A stretch of 30,963 nucleotides of DNA from Dehalococcoidia bacterium UBA1151 (GCA_002311865.1 DBZV01000067.1:2576-33538), one strand, 5' to 3'; shown: positions 16,101-23,623, counted from the stretch's first letter. Notes: generated from the sequence alone by a model not told the origin. Numbers and translations are program-made.

Positions 16101-16728
16101 CAAAAAACTCGATCCGAACCGGCGTATTAAGCGAAGGTGGATAGACATCCAGAATTCCGCCTCTGCGGCTGGCTGAGCCCGGCACTTCAACTGCGGCCTT
16201 CATCTCGTAGCCCATAGCCACCCACCGGTCCACGAGAGCATCCATCGCGATTACATCGCCAACGCTGAGCAGATGAGTCGCGCTGGCAAATGCCACGGCA
16301 GGAGTCACCATCTGGGATGCGGCGGCGATTGACGTTACGATAAGTGGAGACTCGCCGGGCCGTCTATTGTGCAGAGCGTCGAGAGCGCGAATACGGGCAT
16401 TCACGGCCTGGCTATCCGGCGATATGCGCTCATACGGGAGAATCTCCAACTCGGAGAACTGATAGACCTCGGCATCATCACCAACCCACGTATAGAGCTG
16501 ATCAGTCAGGCGACGTGCCGTGTCAGCGGCGGGTGTAACAACCACAACCGGCAGATCAATCGAACTCCAGAGGCCGGCGATGGCATAGGAAATCCCGGCT
16601 TCTATTGACGTGACCTGAACGGTGCCTTCATCGGCCGTGACTTTGTCGCGTAGCTCCGTAAATTCGGTTGATAATTCAAGGAGCGCTAAGAGTGGATTGA
16701 GCAATAAATCAGCACCTACAGAGGTCAC
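13171..16728 (-). CDS. mfd: Transcription-repair coupling factor Mfd
   Basis: A 1185-residue Mfd of normal length. It removes RNA polymerase stalled at DNA lesions and recruits UvrA. Domains in order: the UvrB-like N-terminal region ('QFSELEILPYERISPDSQAV', 'ASRRGGILDVYPPS'); the CarD-like RNA-polymerase-interaction domain ('GVFLVHIEHGIGRF', 'GDKLFVPMEQLDRLSPY'); the RecG-like translocase with Walker A 'GDVGYGKTEVA' (about 645-655), the 'IIDEEHRFGV' box (about 750) and 'QLYQLRGRIGRG'; and the C-terminal D7 domain ('RLTVYQRIA', 'ELEDRFGPLPVPAELL'). The first codon is GTG 16728 with no clear Shine-Dalgarno. TTG 16704, eight bases after AGGTG, is an alternative start. The gene converges on the HAD gene and is divergent from proB. 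Confidence 0.97.
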   Translation of the reverse strand: MTSVGADLLLNPLLALLELSTEFTELRDKVTADEGTVQVTSIEAGISYAIAGLWSSIDLPVVVVTPAADTARRLTDQLYTWVGDDAEVYQFSELEILPYERISPDSQAVNARIRALDALHNRRPGESPLIVTSIAAASQMVTPAVAFASATHLLSVGDVIAMDALVDRWVAMGYEMKAAVEVPGSASRRGGILDVYPPSLNTPVRIEFFGDEIESIREFDPESQRSTQILKNVEIIPARDMLPSLTPGDEIDDFISALDFNRVDPQISDRIVEELGRIKDNDRIDGIELYSGFVNSGSFFDYVPESAVVIVVRPSECEENAKISNRRLLRQREVKETRGEIPRSFPNAHMDWGLLADAINASRRLLKISLWGLTEEMPGGVPRLPFAQTPVTGTSPDLLWGAIGERVQAKTPTVILSRHGGRLVELADERGIEAKALDGLTATPAHGSVTIVPGYLRNGFIFESGGHERLMVLTDSEVFGVTRDQRPIRRRRARRAARLQDLKEGVFLVHIEHGIGRFTGTTEIEGETKREYMVIEYAEGDKLFVPMEQLDRLSPYHGSSDSPPRLTRLGTQEWTRAKARAKRLTEQMAGELIALYAAREVSSGFSTGPDTPWQDQMEASFEFEETPDQLRAIAEVKVDMEARKPMDRLVSGDVGYGKTEVAMRAAFKTVQAGRQVAILVPTTILAAQHASTFIERLSGFPVKVAAMSRLVGDEDQRKTLAGLRSGAVDIVIGTHRILQRDVQFKNLGLVIIDEEHRFGVSHKERMKRMRHEVDVMAMSATPIPRTLYLSLSGVRDMSTIETPPEDRLPIKTFVTEESQELVREAILRELDRGGQVFYVHNRVKTIDYFASKVMKLVPEARIGIGHGQMDERELETVMKEFSDHQFDVLICTTIIESGLDLPNVNTLIVDRSDRFGLSQLYQLRGRIGRGARRAYSYFLIDKGRSLTEAAEQRLQTIALATELGAGYQIAMRDLEIRGAGNILGAEQSGQIAAIGFDLYTKLLAQAVAALKSGDSGDDEAPRVPEFSLVNIDLGVDAQLPYTYIEDLTERLTVYQRIAVIKDEAAIDEMERELEDRFGPLPVPAELLLASVRARAWCEAANVVSITSSPTRLTLNLADPTGGAREALRKALGRGVDVGHMQIRLELDRNDEDWLEELFWTLEQIVEFRERALQMMQAAGVLAPLD

Positions 16729-16838
16729 TTATAGAAACGTAAGACGCGCGAAAGGGCCAGCGATTAGTTCGCTGCCCCGATATGTACGCTCAAAATCTTA
16801 GCATCCCGAAGGTAGTCCGAATACGCGTCTGCACAACT

Positions 16839-16880
16839 AATTTCCCCTCGGTTGACACCGATATAATCAATTGGCAATAT
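16839..16880 (+). promoter_or_regulatory. Possible proB promoter elements
   Basis: A perfect TTGACA (16852-16857) and a perfect TATAAT (16862-16867) lie four bases apart, too close to work together. TTGACA could pair with CAATAT (16875-16880) over 17 bases; TATAAT would need a poor -35 (AATTTC, 16839-16844). Either would start transcription shortly upstream of the proB ATG at 16917. Confidence 0.3.
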
Positions 16881-16916
16881 CCTTCACTTGAGTTGCCGCA
16901 TCGGCATTTCCAACAA

Positions 16917-18113
16917 ATGAGCACTAATACGTCCGACTCAAGCTCCAGATCAGCCCACACGTGGCGCAGGGTGGTGGTTAAAGTCGGAACAAACTTGCTC
17001 ACCGATAGCACCGAGAATTTGTCCATCCGGTTCATCGATGAGATCGTGCGCCAGGTTGTGGAGTTGAGGAAGCGCGGCGTTGAAGTGATCATCGCCACCT
17101 CGGGTGCGGTCGCCGCAGGCAGGGAACTGCTGAACGGGCAGGGGATCACCTTGCCGAAACGAGGTGTCGCCAACCGTCAGGTTCTGGCCGCTCTGGGTCA
17201 AGCGTCTCTCATGAATCACTATGCCAGCAGTTTGAAAAACGCTGGAGTTCTCGCTGGCCAGGCGCTGGTATCGCGAATCGACCTTGAGAGCGGCCACGGC
17301 TACCTGAACGCCCGTAACGCACTCCTTGGCCTCATCAAAAGCAACGCCATACCGATTGTGAACGAGAACGATGTCGTTGCCGTAGAGGAGCTGGAAGGCG
17401 AGGTCTTTGGCGACAACGATCGGCTCTCCGCCCGGATTGCGGACGTGGTGGACGCTGACGCGCTAATCATCCTCAGCGATGTCGCAGGTCTGTTTGACCG
17501 GGATCCCCGATCTCACAGCAACGCAAAGCTCGTCACCGAGGTCGATGGGATCACCGATGAGATCAGGGCGATGTCAGGGGTTGAGGTAGCTGAGCGAAGC
17601 CGCGGTGGTATGGCAACAAAGGTTGAGGCCGCCGATATGGCCACAAGCATTGGAATTGGAGTCATCATTGCGTCAGGCAACGATGAAGACGTCTTGCTTC
17701 GACTTCACGCTGGCGAGAGCATCGGGACATATTTCAAGCCGCAGTCAACCCACATCGAAGGTCGCAAACGCCGAATGCTTGCGGCCATCGCTCGTACTGA
17801 CGATCAGATCGTAGTGAACGCAGGCGCTGCAACGGCTCTCGTTGAAAAGGGGAGCAGCTTGCTGCCTCCCGGTATCGTGGACGTTCGAGGCTCGTTCGAG
17901 CGCGGTGCTTTTGTGGCCATCGCCGATAGTGAGGGAGAGGTGATCGCGGCCGGACGCTCAAGCTACGGTTCCGATGACATTCGATCAATCATGGGGCTGC
18001 GCTCGGCAGATGCGCATGAGAAACTTGATAATGATTACGGAGATGAGATCGTGCATCGAAATAATCTGGCGTTAGTGCGAACTCAGACCAACGCCGCGAG
18101 GGACAAGAGATGA
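16917..18113 (+). CDS. proB: Glutamate 5-kinase
   Basis: About 398 residues. ProB phosphorylates glutamate with ATP to gamma-glutamyl phosphate, the first step of proline synthesis. The kinase domain has 'RRVVVKVGTNLLTD', 'EVIIATSGAVAAGRELL', 'IPIVNENDVVAVEELEGEVFGDND' split around residues 140-165, and 'GMATKVEAADMAT'. A C-terminal PUA domain follows ('VVNAGAATALVEKGSSLLPPG', then 'FVAIADSEGEVIAAG'). The frame is open back to 16782, but those residues lack ProB similarity; ATG 16917 gives a normal N-terminus. It overlaps proA as ATGA. An N-terminal segment before 'RRVVV' is rich in Ser/Thr and probably disordered. Confidence 0.95.
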   Translation: MSTNTSDSSSRSAHTWRRVVVKVGTNLLTDSTENLSIRFIDEIVRQVVELRKRGVEVIIATSGAVAAGRELLNGQGITLPKRGVANRQVLAALGQASLMNHYASSLKNAGVLAGQALVSRIDLESGHGYLNARNALLGLIKSNAIPIVNENDVVAVEELEGEVFGDNDRLSARIADVVDADALIILSDVAGLFDRDPRSHSNAKLVTEVDGITDEIRAMSGVEVAERSRGGMATKVEAADMATSIGIGVIIASGNDEDVLLRLHAGESIGTYFKPQSTHIEGRKRRMLAAIARTDDQIVVNAGAATALVEKGSSLLPPGIVDVRGSFERGAFVAIADSEGEVIAAGRSSYGSDDIRSIMGLRSADAHEKLDNDYGDEIVHRNNLALVRTQTNAARDKR

Positions 18114-19399
18114 CCACCACACGGACGATTCTGGTCGCCATGGGTGAACGAGCCCGTGAAGTCTCGCGTAAGTTGACCAGAATTCCCTCGCAGTCTCGTA
18201 TCAACGCGCTACACGCCATTGCTCACTCACTGCGCACAAATTCAGTTGCGGTTCTGGAGGCAAACGCCGCTGACATGGAGGCTGCTGGGGACACAGGTCT
18301 GAGATCAAACCTTCAGGACCGGCTGCTGCTGACGCCGGAACGGCTTGAAGACCTGGCGCAGAGCGTAGTCGATATCGCTGAAATGCCCGACCCAGTTGGT
18401 GAGGTGGTGGAGTCAACCCTTCGAGAAAACGGACTGAGGATCGAACGACGCCGGATACCACTTGGCGTCATTGGTCTTATCTACGAGAGCCGTCCTAACG
18501 TGACAGTTGATATGTCAGCACTCTGCCTGATGTCTGGAAATGTGGTGATAATGCGTGGCGGAAGCGAGGCGTTCAAGTCCAACATGGCGCTGGCCGCGCT
18601 GGTCCGCGAGGCAATCGAATCAGAAGGAATTCCGGCCGATTCAATCCAGTTCATAGAGGACACGGATCGCGCCTACGTATCTGAGATGCTGGCCCTGAAC
18701 AAGTACATCGATTTACTGATTCCTCGCGGCGGTGCTGCGTTGATCAATATGGTTGCAGAAAAGGCGACGATGCCTGCAATCACCGGTGGCATTGGCATAT
18801 GCCACACGTACGTTGACGCCAATGCCGACCTTGAAAAGGCGGTCGCCATCGTTCACAACGCCAAGACTCAACGCCCCAGCGTGTGCAACGCCCTGGATAC
18901 AGTGCTGGTACACGCCAGCGTGGCAGAAGCATTCCTGCCCTCGATGGCGACCAGTCTATGGGACGAGGACGTGGAACTCAGAGGAGATTCGCGCACGGTT
19001 TCGGTGCTGGAACCATCTGCGCAGTCATCCCAATCAACGCAGCTTCTAAAGCGAGCTGGTGATGATGATTACGATACTGAGTTCCTTGGGATGATCGCGG
19101 CCGTTCGCGTAGTTGACGATCTTGATGAGGCGCTGACCCACATCGCAGATCATGGCTCTCACCACTCAGAGGCGATAGTCTCCGAAAATGCCGAGAACAT
19201 CGATAGGTTCTTGAACGAGGTCGATGCGGCTGCCGTCTTCGCAAATTCCTCAACACGCTTCAACGACGGCGGCGAATTTGGACTTGGCGCAGAAGTTGCA
19301 GTATCCACAAACAAGCTGCACGCGTACGGCCCAATGGGCGTGAAAGAGATCATGAGTTCCAAGTGGGTCGTCATTGGCAACGGCAACATTAGAAGTTAG
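18110..19399 (+). CDS. proA: Gamma-glutamyl phosphate reductase
   Basis: A 429-residue aldehyde-dehydrogenase-superfamily enzyme that reduces gamma-glutamyl phosphate to glutamate semialdehyde with NADPH, the second proline step. Diagnostic stretches are 'IPLGVIGLIYESRPNVTVD', 'LCLMSGNVVIMRGGSEA', 'LIPRGGAALI', and the catalytic Cys259 in 'QRPSVCNALDTVLVH', with 'ANSSTRFNDGGEFGLGAEVAVST' in two parts near the C-terminus. ATG 18110 overlaps the proB stop as ATGA, and the two are surely co-transcribed. The next gene starts 41 bases after its stop with its own Shine-Dalgarno, so the transcript may continue into the amidohydrolase genes. Confidence 0.97.
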   Translation: MTTTRTILVAMGERAREVSRKLTRIPSQSRINALHAIAHSLRTNSVAVLEANAADMEAAGDTGLRSNLQDRLLLTPERLEDLAQSVVDIAEMPDPVGEVVESTLRENGLRIERRRIPLGVIGLIYESRPNVTVDMSALCLMSGNVVIMRGGSEAFKSNMALAALVREAIESEGIPADSIQFIEDTDRAYVSEMLALNKYIDLLIPRGGAALINMVAEKATMPAITGGIGICHTYVDANADLEKAVAIVHNAKTQRPSVCNALDTVLVHASVAEAFLPSMATSLWDEDVELRGDSRTVSVLEPSAQSSQSTQLLKRAGDDDYDTEFLGMIAAVRVVDDLDEALTHIADHGSHHSEAIVSENAENIDRFLNEVDAAAVFANSSTRFNDGGEFGLGAEVAVSTNKLHAYGPMGVKEIMSSKWVVIGNGNIRS

Positions 19400-19439
19400 A
19401 GTGCCCAAACAAAATTATCTGCCCGAAAAAGGAAATTAA

Positions 19440-19760
19440 TTGCCCAACTTTTACTTTGAGCGGGAGGCGCGCACCGCGGCATCTGAGTGCTACACAATCA
19501 TGGAGGCCGGTGAGGGGGTTGGACGGCTTGATCTCCACTTCGCCCGCACCATGGTCCATGGAACTCTGGTAGTCGCTGAGAGCCTGACCCAGGAAGCCAT
19601 CCAGGAACTGGTTGAGATCATCGATGAGGACATCGTGGACGCCGTTGGGATTGATCGGGAAGAGCTGGTAGTTCACGTGCACCAGGGTCGGGACCTTGGC
19701 GTATACACAAATCAGGAATTTGGCGCAGCTGGAAACGGGGAAACACCAAGCGGAGCATGA
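19440..19760 (+). CDS. Small unknown protein coupled to an amidohydrolase
   Basis: A 106-residue protein that I do not recognise. It is acidic and seems to be a single alpha/beta domain: 'YFEREARTAASECYTIMEAG', then 'RLDLHFARTMVHGTLVVAE', a helix 'TQEAIQELVEIIDEDIVDAV', and a strand 'EELVVHVHQGRDLGVYT'. The tail after residue 95 is short and polar. There is no signal peptide or membrane helix. TTG 19440 follows AAAAAGGA (19426-19433) at a good distance, which supports this start. The stop overlaps the amidohydrolase ATG as ATGA, which argues that it is a true gene and a functional partner. A regulatory or subunit role is possible but not shown. Confidence 0.7.
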   Translation: MPNFYFEREARTAASECYTIMEAGEGVGRLDLHFARTMVHGTLVVAESLTQEAIQELVEIIDEDIVDAVGIDREELVVHVHQGRDLGVYTNQEFGAAGNGETPSGA

Positions 19761-20608
19761 TCGCCCAGGACGGTCGGGCGATAATCGACGCACACACGCA
19801 CATCCTGCCGGAATCGTTTCGCCGCGAAAGAGCAACCTACGCGCTTCGAGACAACACATTCGCCGCACTAATTGCACCCGCGAAGACCAGGATCGCCACG
19901 GGTGACGAGTTGGTCGCATCGATGAACAGTGCTGGAATCGACCGTTCCGTGGCTCTTGGGTACGGGTGGACCGACATTGAGATCGCCCGAGAGAGCAACA
20001 ATTACCTGTTGGATCAGGCAGAGGCATTCTCGGGCCGAATAATCCCGTTCTGCTCGGTAAACCCCGCATGGGGCGACGCGGCGCTGGATGAGATTCGTCG
20101 CTGCGAAGAGCGTGGTGCAAAAGGGATTGGAGAACTTCACCCGGACTCACAGGGATATCGGCTTTCAGACACGAATAAGCTGAGGCCGATGATGTCGCTG
20201 GCGTTCGAACTTGGGCTCATCGTCTTGACGCACTCATCCGAGCCGGTTGGACACGCATACGCTGGCAAGGGCACCGCAACGCCGTCAGAGCTCGAAGCGT
20301 TCCTGATGGCGTTTCCTGAGAACAACATCGTATTTGCCCACTTTGGTGGTGGGCTGCCCTTTTACGCGCTGATGCCAGAGGTGAAGCGAGCCCTGGGGAA
20401 TTGCTACTTCGATACCGCGGCAGCGCCGTTTCTCTATGACACAGACATCTACGGACAACTCCACGCACTGATTGGACACAATCTCATCTTCGGCAGTGAT
20501 TTCCCTCTCGTCCCGCAGGAACGAGCACTCATGCACCTTGCAGACGGCGGAGAGATCGCCATTGCTTCATCCGGCGGAGCGGCTACCCTGCTGGGCCTTG
20601 AGTCGTGA
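19757..20608 (+). CDS. Amidohydrolase family 2 metal-dependent hydrolase
   Basis: A 283-residue TIM-barrel hydrolase of the amidohydrolase-2 type. Metal and active-site positions: 'IIDAHTHILPES' (H13, H15), 'KGIGELHPD' (E126, H128), 'VLTHSSEP' (H159), 'VFAHFGGG' (H195) and 'IFGSDFPL' (D248). The pattern resembles decarboxylases and lactone hydrolases of the ACMSD/PDC group, but the reaction cannot be fixed from sequence. It is coupled on both sides, ATGA with the upstream small gene and GTGA with the DUF3052 gene, so the three are probably made together. No export signal is seen, so it is cytoplasmic. Confidence 0.85.
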   Translation: MIAQDGRAIIDAHTHILPESFRRERATYALRDNTFAALIAPAKTRIATGDELVASMNSAGIDRSVALGYGWTDIEIARESNNYLLDQAEAFSGRIIPFCSVNPAWGDAALDEIRRCEERGAKGIGELHPDSQGYRLSDTNKLRPMMSLAFELGLIVLTHSSEPVGHAYAGKGTATPSELEAFLMAFPENNIVFAHFGGGLPFYALMPEVKRALGNCYFDTAAAPFLYDTDIYGQLHALIGHNLIFGSDFPLVPQERALMHLADGGEIAIASSGGAATLLGLES

Positions 20609-21030
20609 CATCATCTGGATACTCATCCACACCTCTGGCTCAGAAGCTGGGCATCAAGCAGGGCCACCAGGTTCACTTTAGAGACGCACCTGACTCATTT
20701 CTGGAAACACCAGGTGATCTGCCGGATAGTGTGACCAGGCGGACCACAGCCCGAGCGGAACGGTCGCTGGATGTGATCTTGTTTTTCGTAAAACGGTCTG
20801 GAGCACTTTCACAGTCATTTGGTTCACCAGCTTCCAAAATTCGCTGGAACGGTGGACTCTGGATCGCCTGGCCAAAGAAATCCTCTGGCGTCGAAACTGA
20901 TCTGACCGACTATGTGGTTCGATCCATGGGACTTGATCACGGACTCGTTGATAACAAAGTTTGTGCGATTGACGAGACGTGGTCCGCGCTGCGATTTGTC
21001 CATCGCCTGGAGAACCGTCCCGCAGATTGA
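20605..21030 (+). CDS. DUF3052 family protein
   Basis: A 141-residue protein of the DUF3052 type. Recognised stretches are the N-terminal 'GYSSTPLAQKLGIKQGHQV', the central 'LDVILFFVKRSGALSQSF', the block 'GGLWIAWPKKSSGVETDLT', and the C-terminal 'LVDNKVCAIDETWSALRFV' ending in 'HRLENR'. The family has no assigned biochemical role that I can state. The start is GTG 20605, overlapping the amidohydrolase stop as GTGA. It is the last gene of the trio; a perfect inverted repeat follows 48 bases after its stop. Confidence 0.85.
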   Translation: MTSSGYSSTPLAQKLGIKQGHQVHFRDAPDSFLETPGDLPDSVTRRTTARAERSLDVILFFVKRSGALSQSFGSPASKIRWNGGLWIAWPKKSSGVETDLTDYVVRSMGLDHGLVDNKVCAIDETWSALRFVHRLENRPAD

Positions 21031-21078
21031 AACAGATCGCTGGCGACTCCATTTGCGGTTGGCTGCCGCCACGCCTAA

Positions 21079-21097
21079 GATTCCAACTCTTGGAATC
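21079..21097. promoter_or_regulatory. Perfect inverted repeat before the SDR operon
   Basis: GATTCCAA (21079-21086) and TTGGAATC (21090-21097) are perfect reverse complements separated by CTC. The element lies 48 bases after the DUF3052 stop and 29 before the next start codon. No T-run follows on either strand (ACCATC after, TTAGGC on the complement), so an operator is more likely than a terminator. Confidence 0.45.
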
Positions 21098-21126
21098 ACC
21101 ATCAGATGAGTCATCCGGTAGGACAC

Positions 21127-21840
21127 ATGAAAGTATTAGTGACGTCGGCAAATTCACGGCTGGGGAAGATTTCCGCTGCGGGACTGAGATCCACACACGA
21201 GGTGACGCTGACAGATCTGCCTCAATTCGTTGACGCAAACGATGGCGTAGTCGCTAACGATCTCGACCACGATAAGGCCACCGATAGCCTCGTTGCAGAC
21301 ATGGACGCTGTCGTGTTCCCGGGCATCGAGGCACATTCCGGCGACGCATCCTGGCTGATCGATCACCACACCCGACGCTCCTACAATGTGCTGCGTGCCT
21401 GCGTGGACGCCGGCGTGCCGCATGTCATCTACCTCAGCACTCTCCAGTTGCTGGACGACTACGAGGAGCGGTTGACGGTGAGCGAACGCTGGCGGCCGCT
21501 TCCATCGACTGACGATGAGATTCTGGCAATACATCTTGGCGAATATGTGTTCCGTGAATACGCCCGCGAAGAGCCAATCTCCACCACAATCCTGAGGCTG
21601 GGGTTCCCAATCGTCGATGGCGATCGCACAAGTGCCAATGCGGGAGGCACTGCAGCACTGGCCAGCGACGATGCCGGGTTAGCTATCAGTGCGACGGTTG
21701 AGGCGGGTGGATCTGGTTATCGGCTCCTCCACATTCAATCTCCTGTGCCAAACGCGCGTTATCTCCTCGGAAATGCGGAACTTGCTATTGGATTTCCGGA
21801 CAAGAAGGAATCTCTGGCAGGGGAGGGCGCAGCACGATGA
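21127..21840 (+). CDS. Degenerate extended SDR (epimerase/dehydratase-like) protein
   Basis: A 237-residue NAD-dependent epimerase/dehydratase-like fold with the usual strand pattern ('MKVLVTSANSRLG', 'MDAVVFPGIEAHSG', 'VPHVIYLSTLQLL', 'STTILRLGFPIVDGDRT'). Key positions are lost: the glycine-rich TGxxGxxG motif is 'TSANSRLG' and keeps only its last glycine, and where the family has YxxxK this protein has E and I ('EILAIHLGEYV'). The downstream neighbour keeps both motifs. I infer a non-catalytic paralogue. ATG 21127 has GGTAGGA just upstream, preferred over ATG 21106. It overlaps the next SDR gene as ATGA, so the two proteins probably work together. Confidence 0.75.
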   Translation: MKVLVTSANSRLGKISAAGLRSTHEVTLTDLPQFVDANDGVVANDLDHDKATDSLVADMDAVVFPGIEAHSGDASWLIDHHTRRSYNVLRACVDAGVPHVIYLSTLQLLDDYEERLTVSERWRPLPSTDDEILAIHLGEYVFREYAREEPISTTILRLGFPIVDGDRTSANAGGTAALASDDAGLAISATVEAGGSGYRLLHIQSPVPNARYLLGNAELAIGFPDKKESLAGEGAAR

Positions 21841-22586
21841 GAATTCTGATTCTTGGCGGCAACGGCATGCTTGGACCATCCGTAATCGAGAGCCTCGGGA
21901 GTCGGCATGAACTCCGAATCACCGATATCAACGAACTGGAGACGGACCACGAATACCGGCAAGTGGATGTCTCGATAATTGATCAGGTCGTTGATGCTGC
22001 AGAGGGCATGGACGCCATCATCAACCTGTCCGTGCTGCGACCGCACCGGCAGATCGCGTTCGATGTGAACACGCGCGGTAACTACAACATGGCCGTAGCC
22101 GCAAAAACGCACGGAATCCGCCGATTGATCAACACCGGACCTCACTTCCAGCTGGCAGGACCCAACTACGAGGAGTTCAACTTCGAGTTGAACTCGGACA
22201 TGCCTCCGCAGCCGGGAACCCGCCTCTACGCCATCACCAAGGCTCTGGGCCAGGAAATCTTGAAGGTGTTTGCTGAGCATCAGGACATCTACGTGCAGAC
22301 GTTGCTGTTCTACAACTTTTACGAGGCAGAGACTCTCAAGCACCCAGCCGGCGGCTCCAGGATCGGTACGGATCTGGTGCCATTTAGCGTCTCCTGGACC
22401 GATGCGGCACAGGCGATTCGCCTTGCCGTCGAAATTCCCTTCGGTCGGCTTCCGAGTCGCTGTGAGACGTACTACGTTTTTACCGACCTGCCACATCAGA
22501 AGTTCGACAACACCAAGGCCCGAACGCAACTTGGTTGGCAGCCGCGTCACTTCTTAGAGGGCATCTGGACCAAGCCAATTTCCTAG
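21837..22586 (+). CDS. NAD(P)-dependent extended SDR, uronate-dehydrogenase-like
   Basis: A 249-residue extended short-chain dehydrogenase/epimerase. The nucleotide-binding motif is 'ILILGGNGMLGPSV' (3-16), with an acidic residue closing strand 2 ('LRITDIN', D35), 'AIINLSVLRPHRQIAFDVNT' over 60-80, and the catalytic 'YAITKALGQE' (YxxxK). The general pattern recalls uronate dehydrogenases and sugar epimerases, but the exact type is uncertain. ATG 21837 overlaps the upstream stop as ATGA. A lactonase-family gene follows after 35 bases, and oxidation of a sugar to a lactone followed by hydrolysis would join the two; that is inference. Confidence 0.8.
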   Translation: MRILILGGNGMLGPSVIESLGSRHELRITDINELETDHEYRQVDVSIIDQVVDAAEGMDAIINLSVLRPHRQIAFDVNTRGNYNMAVAAKTHGIRRLINTGPHFQLAGPNYEEFNFELNSDMPPQPGTRLYAITKALGQEILKVFAEHQDIYVQTLLFYNFYEAETLKHPAGGSRIGTDLVPFSVSWTDAAQAIRLAVEIPFGRLPSRCETYYVFTDLPHQKFDNTKARTQLGWQPRHFLEGIWTKPIS

Positions 22587-22621
22587 ACTTCCTTCCACGC
22601 ACACATTACGGAGAAAAAACG

Positions 22622-23623
22622 TTGCAGTTTGTATTCATCTCTCTCGCTGGTGATCACCTCGTCAAGGTTCTGGAACTGGATGTTGACGGCGGACTGCACG
22701 AACGGTTGGAAGTGCCGATGGGCGGTGGTCCGGGTCCTCTGGCATTTTCGCCTGATAAGTCGGTCCTGTACGTGGGCATCAGGTCAACCAATGAGATGGC
22801 CAGTTTCCAGGTGCATGATTCAGGGGATCTGACGGAAATAAGCCGCATCGATCTTGAATCGGATCCATGTTTCATCTCAACCGACAACTCGGGGAAATTC
22901 CTGCTCTCCGCTTATTATGAGGCCGGGCATGTGGCAGTCCATGGCATTGGCTCCAACGGCGGTATCATTGGGCCAGCGATTGAGTGGCGCGCCACCGCGC
23001 ACCGAGCTCATTGCGCACTCACGGACATAACCAACAGCCACGTATTCGTGCCACACGTGGACGACTCCAACGTGATTTTCCAGTTCAAATTCGATGAGAA
23101 CAATGGAACCTTAACGCCAAATAGCCCTGCGACCCTATCTCCTCCAGACGGATACGGTCCCCGGCACTATCGCTACCACCCCTCAGGGCGATACGTGTAC
23201 TTCGACAATGAGCAGGGAAGCAGCGTCACGGGTTACCACCTCGATTCCGACAAGGGAACACTCACACCTTTCCAGACCGTCTCCACGCTCCCCGAAGGAT
23301 TCACTGGTGACAACTCTTGCGCTCAGATTCATATGAGCGAGGATGGCAGATTTCTCTACGCTTCAAATCGCGGACACCACTCAATCGCGATCTTTGAGAT
23401 CGATGAGGGGACCGGTGAGCTAACGTCGCGAGGCCAGCAAGCCGCACCCGCAACGCCCAGAGCGTTTGGGATAGACAACACTCAGAGGTTCATGCTTGTA
23501 GGCGGGCTGGATGAGGGCGAATTGGAGACCTATGCGCGCGACGCCGAATCAGGCTTGCTTACCAGCATCAGCACACGCGTCATCGGCGATCAACCGATGT
23601 ACTTTCTCTTCAAGACGAGCTAG
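22622..23623 (+). CDS. Lactonase family seven-bladed beta-propeller
   Basis: About 333 residues of the 6-phosphogluconolactonase/muconate-lactonizing-enzyme propeller family (lactonase, PF10282 type). Blade signatures include 'PGPLAFSPDKSVLYVGIRST', 'DPCFISTDNSGKFLLSAYY', 'YGPRHYRYHPSGRYVYFDNE', 'CAQIHMSEDGRFLYASNRG' and 'FGIDNTQRFMLVGG', repeated at about 45-55 residue intervals. The start is TTG 22622 with GGAG at 22610-22613; the frame open back to 22535 overlaps the SDR gene and is not similar to the family. It follows the two SDR genes, fitting lactone hydrolysis after sugar oxidation. It converges on the receiver gene with both stops sharing CTAG (23620-23623). Confidence 0.85.
   Translation: MQFVFISLAGDHLVKVLELDVDGGLHERLEVPMGGGPGPLAFSPDKSVLYVGIRSTNEMASFQVHDSGDLTEISRIDLESDPCFISTDNSGKFLLSAYYEAGHVAVHGIGSNGGIIGPAIEWRATAHRAHCALTDITNSHVFVPHVDDSNVIFQFKFDENNGTLTPNSPATLSPPDGYGPRHYRYHPSGRYVYFDNEQGSSVTGYHLDSDKGTLTPFQTVSTLPEGFTGDNSCAQIHMSEDGRFLYASNRGHHSIAIFEIDEGTGELTSRGQQAAPATPRAFGIDNTQRFMLVGGLDEGELETYARDAESGLLTSISTRVIGDQPMYFLFKTS

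Noticed and set aside
16852..16867. Perfect TTGACA and TATAAT close together as one promoter
   Set aside because: They are only four bases apart, so they cannot form one sigma-70 promoter; each is discussed separately as a weak candidate.
19389..20150. A 253-codon minus-strand open frame
   Set aside because: It is antisense to the amidohydrolase and its small partner, which have clear motifs and coupled starts. The translation is Arg/Ser/Pro-rich with no recognisable domain.
21759..22550. A 263-codon minus-strand open frame
   Set aside because: It lies antisense to the intact SDR with GGNGMLG and YxxxK motifs; no protein similarity is evident.
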